A stretch of DNA of 64,000 nucleotides from Bacillus nakamurai (GTDB taxonomy: Bacteria; Bacillota; Bacilli; Bacillales; Bacillaceae): NCBI RefSeq assembly GCF_001584325.1, contig NZ_LSAZ01000015.1, positions 62,001 to 126,000 on the forward strand, in the 5' to 3' direction. The position numbers and the translations under genes were made by a program. This document shows positions 7,795-16,384 of the stretch, in pieces. The notes under the pieces were generated by a model. The model was not told the origin of the DNA. It did no database searches and saw only the letters and a list, made by a program, of their open reading frames with translations. Position 1 is the first letter of the stretch; every line of letters starts with the position of its first letter.

Positions 7795-8445
7795 TCAGTA
7801 TTCATTATTAAGTTCTTTCATAAAAATCCGATCCAGCTGCTTCACTAGTTCATTCGGCTCTTCGCACATTACATCTTCTAAGGGATGTTCCCAATCTTCG
7901 TTTTTAATGAGCTCAATTCCATAGCTTCCTGTCGGGTCTCCTTCTGGATACCACCCAACATCCAGCAGCAAGTTTTTCGTTTTATGAGAAATTTGCAGAA
8001 GATCCTGATTAAAATCAAATAACCATGCCTCATCTTCAGCTCCCAAGGTTTTAGGGTTCGTATCTTTTAATGTATTGTAGTCAATAGTCCAGCCTTCGGG
8101 TATCTTAAGCCTTAATAAATTGGGCGGGTCTTGAATGAAAGGCTTTAGGTTATCTAAAATACCGCTGCCAACATTCCAAATGACCGACTCTAATTTGACC
8201 ACCAAGCTCTCAATATCCAAAGTTGAATCTTCTGCCCATGTCTCCTTTTTTTGTGAATCAGTCACTTTTACATGATATTGGCTATTTTGATATAATACTT
8301 CAACAGCGGCATTACGTTTTTCATTGTTCAGTGACAGTAATACAGTTTCTTTACTATTTTTTTGGGAATTTAAATGATTTAATTCTACAGTCCATCCGTC
8401 TAAGAACTTTAAGGGCTGCAGATTAAGGTAATGATCACTTTTCAA
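7795..8445 (-). CDS. Candidate immunity protein of the LXG toxin, two internal repeats
   Basis: 216 residues, TTG start at 8445 with a GGAAGTGA ribosome site, seven bases after the toxin stop codon. No named family recognised. The protein looks like two similar halves: 'LDGWTVELNHLNS...' (about 16-95) and 'PEGWTIDYNTLKD...' (about 116-205), each ending in a helix (VVKLESVIW / LVKQLDRIF). It is acidic, with no signal peptide or membrane segment. A gene directly after an LXG toxin is normally its cognate immunity factor. It does not resemble the B. subtilis immunity protein YwqK as I remember it (about 154 residues). Base composition is AT-rich relative to the toxin's N-terminal region. Confidence 0.7.
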   Translation of the reverse strand: MKSDHYLNLQPLKFLDGWTVELNHLNSQKNSKETVLLSLNNEKRNAAVEVLYQNSQYHVKVTDSQKKETWAEDSTLDIESLVVKLESVIWNVGSGILDNLKPFIQDPPNLLRLKIPEGWTIDYNTLKDTNPKTLGAEDEAWLFDFNQDLLQISHKTKNLLLDVGWYPEGDPTGSYGIELIKNEDWEHPLEDVMCEEPNELVKQLDRIFMKELNNEY

Positions 8446-8452
8446 GTTGTAT

Positions 8453-10321
8453 TCACTTCCTACTTTGGATATATTCTTCTCTTGACATCATTTTATTCAG
8501 ATAATTTTTGATACGGTCATCATTCATTGGGTGACCATGATACTTACCACCGCTTGTTAGTTCTGCTCTTACCCAATTTGCAGGCTTACCTAAATCATAG
8601 CCAACTGGCTGTTCAAAACGATGAAAAAAGTAAATTGTTCCTTTCTTTTCATCAACTATTCTGCCTTTTTCCAAAACAGTTTTCTCCAAAACTCTATTAT
8701 CAACTGTAGCCAAGTATTGTGCTTGTTTCTTCCCTGTCTCACTAAATAATTTCGCCTGTTCATCGGTCTTAGCCTTTATATGTTTTTTCCCATGATCGAA
8801 GTATTCCGCGTTTTTAATCATTTTTCTAAATTCTTTCGAGCTATAATAATTATTATGAGCTACGTAATCATGCAACTTGGAAAAATTAGGGGTTTTGCCA
8901 CCCACCATCTTCACAATCCCGAGATCTTTCACAGCGGTCTTTTCCACATCTGCGCGGACTCTTGGAAGGCCGATTGGGAATCCGTTCGCCGTTACTGGCT
9001 GTTCTGCGTATACCCGGACATTTGTCGGGACTTTGAATTGTTTGACCTGTTCAAGGATGTTGTTTGCTTTTTGGATCTTTGGAGGGGTTGAGAGCGGAAT
9101 GCCTTTGCGGGCGTGTCTGGCTAACGCACCGGCACCGACGAGGTTCAGTGCTGCTTCCAGCGCCCCTTGCTTCCGTTTTTCTTCTGACACTTGATTTCCG
9201 AACATATCCCGGCCTGTGACGGCTTCTGTGAATCCGTTTGAGGCGGCCAGGCCGTAGGCGCCCATTTCCGTCATTTTGAGGATATCCATGGATTTGCCTA
9301 TTTTGTAGGCGTCCAAGGCGTGTTCTGCTGCGATGACGGTTTTTCCGGTTTTGTAGATGGCTTTCCCGCCTTTGAAGGCTCGGCCCGCCCAGCCGACGAC
9401 CGGGATGAAGCCCGCTGCCGCCATGGCGCCTGCGGTGATCCGTTCTGCGGCGGATAACGTTTCCCCCGTTACCGGGTCGATCCCTTCAGCTGCTCTTTTA
9501 TAATCATAGTAGCCGCTGATTTCGCCCGTAAAGGTGCAGATGCCGTCCCATGTTTTTTCGTACCACGGCTTATTGGCTTCCGCTTCTTGCTTTTCTTTTA
9601 ACCGCCGGGCTTCGGCTTGCTGCGCTTTTGCTTCAATATAGGCTGCACCTTGTTTTTCAACTTCAATGGCGCCTTTATAAATCTCATTGCTATGGAAGGC
9701 TTTTTTGTCGAAATACATAGGGGACGCGCTTTTCCCGTTGCTCGTCGCCTGCATCAAAACAGAATACTTATTCAGCACGGCATGATCTAAGGCTTCTATA
9801 TTTTGATATTCCGCTGTCAGGGAATGGTCAAGCTCCTCAATAGCTTTTACGGTATCCAGCCTGACGTTTTGGGCCTTTGACATGTCATCGGTGAAATCAT
9901 CGAGTGAATACGGTTCTAAGGCAATGATATCGCGGATGCCTGATAAAATGGAATCGGCTTCGGCTTTTTGCGCCGACATCATTTCTGAGGCTTTTGCCTC
10001 TCCGTTGGCAGCCTCATGCTCCAGAAATGAAGTCTCTGCATAAGAATCATTGAGCTTACGGTCTTTAATCTCTCCAGAGATCCCTTTTAAAAAGGCAATT
10101 TGAGAGGATACGAGGGTCAGCCAGCTTTCGGCGATTTCCGCTTGTCCCTGAAAGAAATCTTTAATATTGTCCGCGCCTTTTCCTTTAAAATCATCGCCCA
10201 GATCGGCTATGCCTTGAAACGCTTGTTTCAGCGTATTCAGCTGCTCTTCAAGCGCTTCATATTGTTCTTTTCTCTTTGCCGATTCGTCAATTAAAGAGTG
10301 TGCTTCAAACACTTTGCTCAT
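8453..10321 (-). CDS. ywqJ: LXG-domain polymorphic toxin (YwqJ-type), variant C-terminal toxin domain
   Basis: A 622-residue protein. Residues 1-200 form the helical LXG secretion domain (MSKVFEAHSLIDESAKRKEQ...). Residues about 265-400 are a pre-toxin TG-type region with 'AERITAGAMAAAGFIPVVGWAGRAFKGGKA' and a hydrophobic AEHALDAYKIGKS stretch. The last roughly 150 residues are a separate domain with GKYHGHPMNDDRIKNYL near the end. LXG toxins leave through the type VII (Yuk/Yue) system with small helical partners, here YwqH and YwqI. B. subtilis YwqJ ends in a deaminase-type domain; this tail does not look the same to me and I cannot name its activity. DNA for the tail is AT-richer than the rest. 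Confidence 0.88.
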   Translation of the reverse strand: MSKVFEAHSLIDESAKRKEQYEALEEQLNTLKQAFQGIADLGDDFKGKGADNIKDFFQGQAEIAESWLTLVSSQIAFLKGISGEIKDRKLNDSYAETSFLEHEAANGEAKASEMMSAQKAEADSILSGIRDIIALEPYSLDDFTDDMSKAQNVRLDTVKAIEELDHSLTAEYQNIEALDHAVLNKYSVLMQATSNGKSASPMYFDKKAFHSNEIYKGAIEVEKQGAAYIEAKAQQAEARRLKEKQEAEANKPWYEKTWDGICTFTGEISGYYDYKRAAEGIDPVTGETLSAAERITAGAMAAAGFIPVVGWAGRAFKGGKAIYKTGKTVIAAEHALDAYKIGKSMDILKMTEMGAYGLAASNGFTEAVTGRDMFGNQVSEEKRKQGALEAALNLVGAGALARHARKGIPLSTPPKIQKANNILEQVKQFKVPTNVRVYAEQPVTANGFPIGLPRVRADVEKTAVKDLGIVKMVGGKTPNFSKLHDYVAHNNYYSSKEFRKMIKNAEYFDHGKKHIKAKTDEQAKLFSETGKKQAQYLATVDNRVLEKTVLEKGRIVDEKKGTIYFFHRFEQPVGYDLGKPANWVRAELTSGGKYHGHPMNDDRIKNYLNKMMSREEYIQSRK

Positions 10322-10340
10322 TTGACTGCCCTTTCTATAG

Positions 10341-10610
10341 CTATTTTACGGCTATCGCCTCGTCTTGTTCTTTCAATGAATCCACGTTGTCTTTTACGTC
10401 CGCAATGTTTTTATGAACGGCTTGTTTATATTCGCCGATCATCGAATGCAGCTTTGCCTCGCGCGAATGAAACTTCGAGGTATAGTCGAGCTTGTTTTTT
10501 CCGTTCGGCCCGGGACCTGCGATGGAAACGGCCTCCAAAGCGCGGCTGACCGCTTCAAGCTGCTTGATGACCGCGCTGTATTTCAGCTTTATTTCTGCCA
10601 TTAAAACCAA
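10341..10610 (-). CDS. ywqI: YwqI, small helical partner of the LXG toxin
   Basis: An 89-residue, highly helical protein with no signal peptide (MAEIKLKYSAVIKQLEAVSRALEAV...). It matches the YwqI/DUF5344 family found directly before LXG toxins. The frame overlaps the end of ywqH by ten bases; the ORF begins MVLMAEI, so the start may be the ATG three codons in. Such proteins act as targeting or chaperone partners that bind the LXG domain for type VII export. The specific partnership is inferred from position. Confidence 0.85.
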   Translation of the reverse strand: MVLMAEIKLKYSAVIKQLEAVSRALEAVSIAGPGPNGKNKLDYTSKFHSREAKLHSMIGEYKQAVHKNIADVKDNVDSLKEQDEAIAVK

Positions 10611-11044
10611 CTCCAGCTTCTTTTAATTGATTGTATTTTTTCTCCTACTGCGTCAATGGCTTCTTCTCCGAGTGTCAGCATGTGCTCTGCCTCTCTCGCG
10701 ATGCTTCTGGCGGCAAGGAGGCCTCCTTTTTCAATTTCAAGCTGTGTCATCTTTAAGCCGATTCGGTACACATAACCGTCGTACTTGTCTCCGACGATTC
10801 TGTATGCTTGTGTGTGGGCCTGATCGCGCCGGTCATCAAATTCTTCGGCGAATTTACCGGTCCAATGATGATCCAGATGGGGCCTGAGGATGTCTTTGAT
10901 TTCAGACATGCCCTCCTCCTGCAGTGATTCTATATGTTTCTTCGCTTCTTCTAATTTATCAATTTGGTGTTCGATCTCGCCCAGTTTATGGCTGATTGTG
11001 CTGTTAATATGGCTTAATGTGCTTGAATGGCTCATTTTTTTCAC
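10601..11044 (-). CDS. ywqH: YwqH, small helical partner of the LXG toxin
   Basis: A 147-residue coiled-coil-rich protein of the YwqH/DUF5082 family. It is a WXG100-like first gene of an LXG operon, with a central WTGKFAEEFDD motif near residues 61-71. The Trp plus FxxxFD-type pattern resembles the turn of type VII substrates. It overlaps ywqI and is followed by the toxin, consistent with one transcript for all four genes. Confidence 0.85.
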   Translation of the reverse strand: MKKMSHSSTLSHINSTISHKLGEIEHQIDKLEEAKKHIESLQEEGMSEIKDILRPHLDHHWTGKFAEEFDDRRDQAHTQAYRIVGDKYDGYVYRIGLKMTQLEIEKGGLLAARSIAREAEHMLTLGEEAIDAVGEKIQSIKRSWSWF

Positions 11045-11322
11045 CTCGTCTTACTCAAAAAGTCGTACGAAAAGCACAGACTTTTCCATACTATATTTCC
11101 ATATATTATATTTTAAAATAGACAGAAGATGGCTTAAATAGGTTAAACGACTTATTTTCTCCAGGCGGCATGTTCGGATATAATGCCAAAAGACATACAA
11201 ATCATTTATTCCGGCAAGCGGTTTTTAATCATAACCGGCCTGTGACAAACGGCCTGAAAAAAGAGACAGAATTTTACTGTCTCCTATCATGATAGATATG
11301 TTTTGAAACGAGGTGCAAAACC
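11045..11322. other. Intergenic region upstream of the LXG operon
   Basis: An AT-rich stretch holding the presumed minus-strand promoter of ywqHIJ (a TATAATATA block around 11099-11108 could be a -10; no convincing -35 was found). It also holds an inverted repeat at 11257-11283. No ORF with a ribosome site was seen. Confidence 0.5.
11257..11283 (-). terminator. Minus-strand terminator, probably of the ywqG transcript
   Basis: GAGACAG and CTGTCTC are perfectly paired around a seven-base loop, followed on the minus strand by TTTTTT. The only minus-strand gene upstream is the ywqG remnant, so its transcript would run antisense through the small plus-strand gene at 11323-11574. Confidence 0.65.
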
Positions 11323-11574
11323 ATGAAGTTTATCAGCCCTATGATGTGGTTTTTCGTTGTGTATCCTTTTCTGTCCGTTTTTATTTTCGGAATCATCGGT
11401 ACGCTGATTTTTAAAAAACGTGCTTTGTGGCTCATGCCGTCCGCCGTCTTGTTATCATTGCTTGTGTTTATGCTGTATTTTGAGACTTTCGGGCTTGATT
11501 TTGTCATTTGGCTTGTTTTGTTTCCTTTACTGACACTGCTGTCTGGAGCCATGACCTACTGGGTGAAGCATTAA
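11323..11574 (+). CDS. Small DUF2651-like integral membrane protein
   Basis: 83 residues with three hydrophobic segments (about 5-27, 33-52 and 57-78) separated by a KKRALW loop. A GAGGTG ribosome site precedes the ATG. It resembles the small YbeF/DUF2651 family of Bacillus membrane proteins, of unknown function. Its stop codon overlaps the stop of the convergent ywqG remnant, and no plus-strand terminator was seen. Confidence 0.65.
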   Translation: MKFISPMMWFFVVYPFLSVFIFGIIGTLIFKKRALWLMPSAVLLSLLVFMLYFETFGLDFVIWLVLFPLLTLLSGAMTYWVKH

Positions 11575-12280
11575 GTGCAGTCCCAGTTGTATAAAACGTT
11601 TGAGAAGTCTTTTTTCTTCAAATCATCTGGTGTGATAAAGAAATTCGCGATTCCCGTGTCCCCCCACATAGAGCCGATGTCATCGTCTGAATCAATTTGC
11701 AAAAGCAGGATCGTATGGTCTTGATAGTCATACCGGGGATCTTCTTGTGTAAAGGAAGCATATCCGCCGATTTTATGGCCGAAGCCGTTTGCCGTATATT
11801 CGTCATACACTTCGTCATCAAACTGCTCGAAGTATTCAAAGGCTTCCATCCCGGCATATTGCTCGAATTGGAAGTCAGACGGCAGCACCCATTCAACGGA
11901 CAATTCCGGAGTGATCGCAGCCTCAGATTGAATCGGAAAATCATCTTCCTCAACCTGAACAAACGAAAAATCATCAACGAGTTCAGCATTATCTTCCGTC
12001 ACATGTTCAAAGTATTTGATACAAAAGCCCGTTTGCGCGCATTGGTCGTCAAAGTTCAGACCGCAGACGTCATCACTGACTGATATGTAAAACTGAAGAA
12101 TACCGGAAGCCGGGAAATCAGGAAGCTCAGGCATTTCTGCAAAATTGAGTTGGGCAAGCAATTTCATCGGTTTGCCGCTCTCGTCTGCCGGATATGGTTC
12201 ATGTTTAACGGCCTCGCTGATTTCTCCAGCGTCTGGCGGCTTGCTTCCATTTGCTCAGGTAATTGAAATGATATTCCCAT
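11571..12280 (-). pseudogene. ywqG: ywqG (DUF1963) with internal deletion and frameshift
   Basis: The original start is the ATG at 12280 (GGAGGGTG ribosome site), reading [22 protein letters not shown]. It then hits a stop (TGA) just before base 12167. In another frame homology resumes with [25 protein letters not shown], the conserved DUF1963 core, and runs intact to the end. Relatives of about 260 residues have roughly 30 residues (FGG-x-PYLP region) between these pieces, so a small deletion has removed them and shifted frame. The downstream ORF of 198 codons has no good ribosome site. Confidence 0.8.
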
Positions 12281-12309
12281 TATGTATCACCCTCCGTTTA
12301 CGCTTATCA

Positions 12310-12336
12310 AAAGACCGGCGCGGGCGGCCGGTCTTT
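12310..12336 (-). terminator. Terminator of the ywqCDEF operon
   Basis: A GC-rich hairpin with AAAGACCGGC and GCCGGTCTTT arms just after ywqF. The minus-strand T-run is short (TCTTTTGAT). Confidence 0.7.
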
Positions 12337-12347
12337 CGAATGTACAA

Positions 12348-13661
12348 TTATGTGGCAGGAATGACGGCTCTTCTTCCAATTGAGACATATTCCACACCCG
12401 CTTGCTCTGCTTCTTTTAAGGAGTGGCAGTTTCTTCCGTCGAAAATAATCGGTTCGGCCATCAGCGTTTGATAGGCCGCTAACGGAAAATGTTTAATATC
12501 TTCCCAGTCCGTCAAAATCATAACCGCATCCGCCCCTCTGACCGCGTCTTCAATGGATTCGTGATATTCGACCGCATCAGGAAGAAATTGGGAAGCTCGC
12601 CCTGAAGCAATCGGATCATACGCTTTCATACGGGCATCAAGGGCGGCCAGGCGATTTGCAATGACGATAGACGGCGCATCACGCATGTCATCCGTGTTCG
12701 GTTTAAAAGACAGCCCTAATAAGGCAATGGTCTTCCCCGTTACGCCGCCGAGCCTGTTCAGCACTTTATCGACCAGCATAGACTGCTGGTAATTGTTCAC
12801 TTTAATGACCGACTTCAACAGCTCAAAATCATGCGCCACATGTCCGGCAATTTGCACGAGGGCGTTTGTGTCTTTCGGAAAGCATGACCCGCCGTAGCCG
12901 ATCCCGGCTTTTAAAAATTGGTTTCCGATCCGTTTATCCAGCCCCATACCGTGAGCGACTGACTCAACATCAGCTCCGACCTTTTCACATATATGAGAAA
13001 TTTCATTGATGAAACTGATTTTTGCCGCTAAAAAGGCGTTTGACGCGTATTTGATCATTTCGGCGCTTCTGATATCTGTATGATAAATCGGGATATCAAA
13101 CGGCGCGAAAACCCGTTCGAGTGTTTCTCTCGTTTGAAGGTCTTCAGTCCCGATCACAATACGGTCGCCGTGAAAGGTATCGTGAATCGCAGAACCTTCA
13201 CGCAGAAATTCTGGATTTGAGGCAATGGAGATGTTCACATCCGCTTTGAGGCGTGAATGAATGATTTCGCCGATTTTGTCATTCGTTCCTACGGGCACTG
13301 TGCTTTTTGTCACCACGATTGCATTTTTCTCTATATGTTCAGCAATCTGTTCGGCGACATTTTCTATATAAGTGAGGTTGGCGTGTCCGTCTTCCTTCTG
13401 CGGCGTGCCGACCGCTATAAAAATGACCTCGGCTTCCGCAAGCCCTTTTTCATAACTGGTTTCAAAGGCCAGCCGCCTTTGTCTGATATTTTTTATCATC
13501 ATATCTTCAAGGCCCGGTTCAAAGATAGGCGATATTCCCTTTCTCATTTGCTCAACTTTACGTTCGTCAATATCTATGCATGTCACGTAATGGCCGATTT
13601 CTGAAAGAGACACTCCTGTCACAAGACCGACGTAGCCTGTTCCGATCACTGTTATCTTCAT
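12348..13661 (-). CDS. ywqF: YwqF, UDP-glucose 6-dehydrogenase
   Basis: A 437-residue UDP-glucose/GDP-mannose dehydrogenase that oxidises UDP-glucose twice to UDP-glucuronate. An N-terminal Rossmann motif (MKITVIGTGYVGLVTG), the central EFLREGSA segment and the catalytic cysteine in GYGGSCFPKD (about residue 260) are present. A longer in-frame ORF extends to 13853, but the ATG at 13661 has a GGGGGAA site and yields the canonical start. It is the last gene of tkmA-ptkA-ywqE-ywqF. In B. subtilis this enzyme is activated by PtkA phosphorylation. Confidence 0.95.
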   Translation of the reverse strand: MKITVIGTGYVGLVTGVSLSEIGHYVTCIDIDERKVEQMRKGISPIFEPGLEDMMIKNIRQRRLAFETSYEKGLAEAEVIFIAVGTPQKEDGHANLTYIENVAEQIAEHIEKNAIVVTKSTVPVGTNDKIGEIIHSRLKADVNISIASNPEFLREGSAIHDTFHGDRIVIGTEDLQTRETLERVFAPFDIPIYHTDIRSAEMIKYASNAFLAAKISFINEISHICEKVGADVESVAHGMGLDKRIGNQFLKAGIGYGGSCFPKDTNALVQIAGHVAHDFELLKSVIKVNNYQQSMLVDKVLNRLGGVTGKTIALLGLSFKPNTDDMRDAPSIVIANRLAALDARMKAYDPIASGRASQFLPDAVEYHESIEDAVRGADAVMILTDWEDIKHFPLAAYQTLMAEPIIFDGRNCHSLKEAEQAGVEYVSIGRRAVIPAT

Positions 13662-13888
13662 CGTGTTCCCCCAACCGTTAAGAAATTGCTGCTCGGCAGC
13701 TTTACCGTTATTATCATATGAACCCGGCTTCTGTTGAATGCCGGACAGCCATATGAAGTAAGAACAGCTTCGGCCGCTGATAATAGCATAAGCATAAAGA
13801 GATGATCTTGCAAAACAGCCGCTCCCGCTTTGGAAACAGACGCCGTCATGCATATATGCCGGGGAAACCAGCCGATATTTGTTTTTTA

Positions 13889-14653
13889 TTAAAAAAGGCC
13901 CCAGCGCTTACGCCGTGCTGCGGGCAGCGGAGGTTCTTTATAGATGGCTTTGTTCTGCAGCAGAAGCGCCGCATTTTCCGCAAACATGTAAATCGGCTCG
14001 GTTCCCGCCTCTTTTTCCAGAACGCCGAGCGCTTCCTGATAACAAAAATTCCTCGTCCCGAGATTATGAGCATCCGATGCCATAAAATGAATCAAATTGG
14101 ACTCGATAAGCTGAAGCGAAAAGGATTTCGCCTTTCTCCCGAATGCTCCGGCAACGCAGCCCGCCGTCACTTGGGCGGCCGCGCCTTTTTTCACAAGACT
14201 GTACAATACGGACGGATTTTCACGGATTTCTTTGTTTCGTTCCGGGTGGGCGATGACAGGAACATAACCGTTCAGCTGCAGCTCATAAAAAAGCCTTTCG
14301 GCATAGGCCGGGACGTGATCTGCCGGAAACTCCGCCAAAACATATTTCGTCTCATGCAAAGGAACCAGTGCGCCTCTTTGAAGATCACGAAGCATTTCTC
14401 CGCCTATTCTGATTTCCTGGCCGGGAAGAACAGTCAGCGCAATACCTTCATTATTCAAACGTTTGTTTAACCTTCTGACCGCTTCTCTGACCGTATTCCG
14501 GTCAGTGTCATACCTGCCTTTGGTGTGGTGCGGTGTCGCGATGATCGTATTGATCCCTTGTCTGACGGCCTCTCTTGCCATCTCCAAGCTTTCTGAATCA
14601 TCTGCCGCGCCATCGTCTATTGAAGGAAGGATGTGACAATGGATATCAATCAA
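13889..14653 (-). CDS. ywqE: YwqE (PtpZ), PHP-type protein-tyrosine phosphatase
   Basis: A 254-residue metal-dependent phosphatase of the PHP/CpsB family. Metal ligands are visible in MIDIHCHILPSIDDGA, ATPHH near residue 40, the PVIAHPERN motif near 134 and FMASDAHNLGTR near 190. It removes phosphate from PtkA and its substrates such as YwqF. It lies downstream of ptkA in the same operon; 227 bases without a gene separate it from ywqF. Confidence 0.93.
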   Translation of the reverse strand: MIDIHCHILPSIDDGAADDSESLEMAREAVRQGINTIIATPHHTKGRYDTDRNTVREAVRRLNKRLNNEGIALTVLPGQEIRIGGEMLRDLQRGALVPLHETKYVLAEFPADHVPAYAERLFYELQLNGYVPVIAHPERNKEIRENPSVLYSLVKKGAAAQVTAGCVAGAFGRKAKSFSLQLIESNLIHFMASDAHNLGTRNFCYQEALGVLEKEAGTEPIYMFAENAALLLQNKAIYKEPPLPAARRKRWGLF

Positions 14654-14722
14654 ACTTCAATCCCTCCAATCTTTCAGACCGGTTTTGCTGTTAAAAATAA
14701 CGGACCGCCCCCATTATCGGCA

Positions 14723-15412
14723 TCAATGACCATAATAGGCGCAGTCCGAGTGTTTCGTTTGTTTCTTTCCGTTCATGACTGCCCCGATAAGCTTGCTTCG
14801 GCATGAAACAAGGGCTTCTTTTGCCTTTGCTGCTTTTTCTTTGTCGGTTTTTCCGCTTGAAATCACCATGATAGAACCGTCTGTATAGCTGCCTAAAATT
14901 TTCGTATCGGCTGCGGCCAGCACGGGCGGCGTGTCTACAATCACTTTATCGTAAATGGCTCGGGCTTCAGCGAGCACAGCTTTCATTGTCTTTGTTGATA
15001 AAAGCTCCGCCGGGTTTGGCGGAATCGGGCCGCTCGTTAATATATCGAGATTGGCTTCGCCGGACGGCAGAACGGCTTCCTTAAACGGCATTTGTTTTAA
15101 CAATAGCGACGTTAAGCCGATTCCGTTGTCCAGTTTAAAAGTGAAGTGCACAGTCGGTTTCCGTAAATCCGCATCAACTAAGAGCACTTTTTTTCCCTGC
15201 TGTGCAAATACGACGGCGAGATTAGCGGCCGTTGTTGATTTTCCTTCTTCCGGCCCTGCCGATGTGATGATGAGCGATTTCACTTCTGTGTCGATTGAAG
15301 AAAACTCGATATTCGTGCGAATGGTTCGATATTGCTCTGAATTGATCGACTTTGGCTCTGACATCGTGATCACGCTGCGTTTGTTAAGCTTATTTTTTCT
15401 ACGCATCAACAT
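14723..15412 (-). CDS. ptkA: PtkA (YwqD), BY-type protein tyrosine kinase
   Basis: A bacterial tyrosine kinase with a Walker A motif in TSAGPEEGKSTTAANL (usually GPGEGKST), Walker A' in LLVDADLRKPT and Walker B in VIVDTPPVLAAADT. It is activated by TkmA, whose gene it overlaps by about 14 bases. The ATG at 15412 follows a GGGGAG site; a GTG two codons earlier is possible. The C-terminus ends ...HSDCAYYGH, so the tyrosine cluster that autophosphorylates is short and the usual few residues after it are missing. Confidence 0.93.
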   Translation of the reverse strand: MLMRRKNKLNKRSVITMSEPKSINSEQYRTIRTNIEFSSIDTEVKSLIITSAGPEEGKSTTAANLAVVFAQQGKKVLLVDADLRKPTVHFTFKLDNGIGLTSLLLKQMPFKEAVLPSGEANLDILTSGPIPPNPAELLSTKTMKAVLAEARAIYDKVIVDTPPVLAAADTKILGSYTDGSIMVISSGKTDKEKAAKAKEALVSCRSKLIGAVMNGKKQTKHSDCAYYGH

Positions 15413-16145
15413 GTCCACTCCCCGCGTGTTTTGATTCAGTCCCTTTCAGGCTCTTGGCCGGGTTTTCTTTGGTGCTGATTGAAGTAACCGTTCCCAAAAT
15501 GGGGATGTCCAGCAGTGATTCCAGCTGCTCCTCCGATTTGATCGAATTGTCCAAATAGTCCAGTAAAAAGGCAAGGCCGACCCCTCCCAGCAGTCCAATG
15601 GCAAACGCAATCATGATATTCACGTTGCGTTTAGGCTCCACAGGTGACGGGCTGTCCGACACTTCCGCTTTTGAAAGAATGCTGACATTGTCCACATTCA
15701 TGATGGATGTGATCTTGTGCTGAAAGACTGAAGCAACCGTATTTGCCATATCGGCGGCCCGTTTGGCGTCCGTATCCCGCACCGCGATTGTCACGACTTG
15801 GGAATCCTGCTCGCTGGATACCGTGATTTTAGAATCCAGCTCTTTTGAAGTCATCGAAAGATTCATCTTTTTGATAACCTCATCAAGAATGACCGGGCTT
15901 TTAATGATGACATTATACGTGTTGATTAATTGGAGGTTTGTTTGAACGTCATTAAATTGGACTTCTTTCTGATTGTTTTTTGATTGGTTGACCAATATTT
16001 GGGTTGAGTTTTCATAGACTGGCGTAAGAGCGAAGAAACTGATGAATCCGCCTGCGGCAACAGCCGCTGCGGTTATGATAAGTATAAACAGCAGACGCTT
16101 TCGCAGTACTGAGACGATTTCCTTTAAGCTTTTAGATTCTCCCAT
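15399..16145 (-). CDS. tkmA: TkmA (YwqC), membrane modulator of PtkA
   Basis: A 248-residue Wzz-type chain-length/kinase activator. One membrane helix is near residues 15-38 (LLFILIITAAAVAAGGFISFFAL), followed by a long extracellular part. A second helix is near 178-197 (IAFAIGLLGGVGLAFLLDYL), and a cytoplasmic tail docks the kinase. A Pro-rich SPSPVEPKRN precedes the second helix as in Wzz proteins. It heads the ptkA operon. A TATAAT-like -10 sits at 16217-16222 with no strong -35. Confidence 0.93.
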   Translation of the reverse strand: MGESKSLKEIVSVLRKRLLFILIITAAAVAAGGFISFFALTPVYENSTQILVNQSKNNQKEVQFNDVQTNLQLINTYNVIIKSPVILDEVIKKMNLSMTSKELDSKITVSSEQDSQVVTIAVRDTDAKRAADMANTVASVFQHKITSIMNVDNVSILSKAEVSDSPSPVEPKRNVNIMIAFAIGLLGGVGLAFLLDYLDNSIKSEEQLESLLDIPILGTVTSISTKENPAKSLKGTESKHAGSGHVDA

Positions 16146-16351
16146 ATAACCTCCATATCAGCTTGATACATTGAGATGTATTCCTATTCCCTCCAATTAA
16201 CTTTTTTCCAATTACGATTATACAGCTTTGAACCGCCATTTCTAACCTTTTCAAATGACAATATTCGACAAATAAAGACAATTGGTTCTATTCGGACTAT
16301 TTTTATAAGCGCTTTAGACACCGATATCATAAGACCTTGAATTCTTCCAAT

Positions 16352-16382
16352 AAAAAAATCCCGAAGCTTAAGCTCACGGGAC
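16352..16382 (-). terminator. Terminator of the small gene at 16385
   Basis: TCCCG-GAGCTTAAGCT-CGGGA forms a near-perfect hairpin followed by seven T on the minus strand. Confidence 0.8.
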
Positions 16383-16384
16383 CT

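Noticed and set aside
11274-11552. 92-codon minus-strand ORF opposite the small membrane gene
   Set aside because: It has no ribosome site, low-complexity polar content, and overlaps a better-supported plus-strand gene and a terminator.
13662-13853. 64-codon N-terminal extension of YwqF
   Set aside because: UDP-glucose dehydrogenases start at the Rossmann strand MKITVIG, and that ATG has its own ribosome site.
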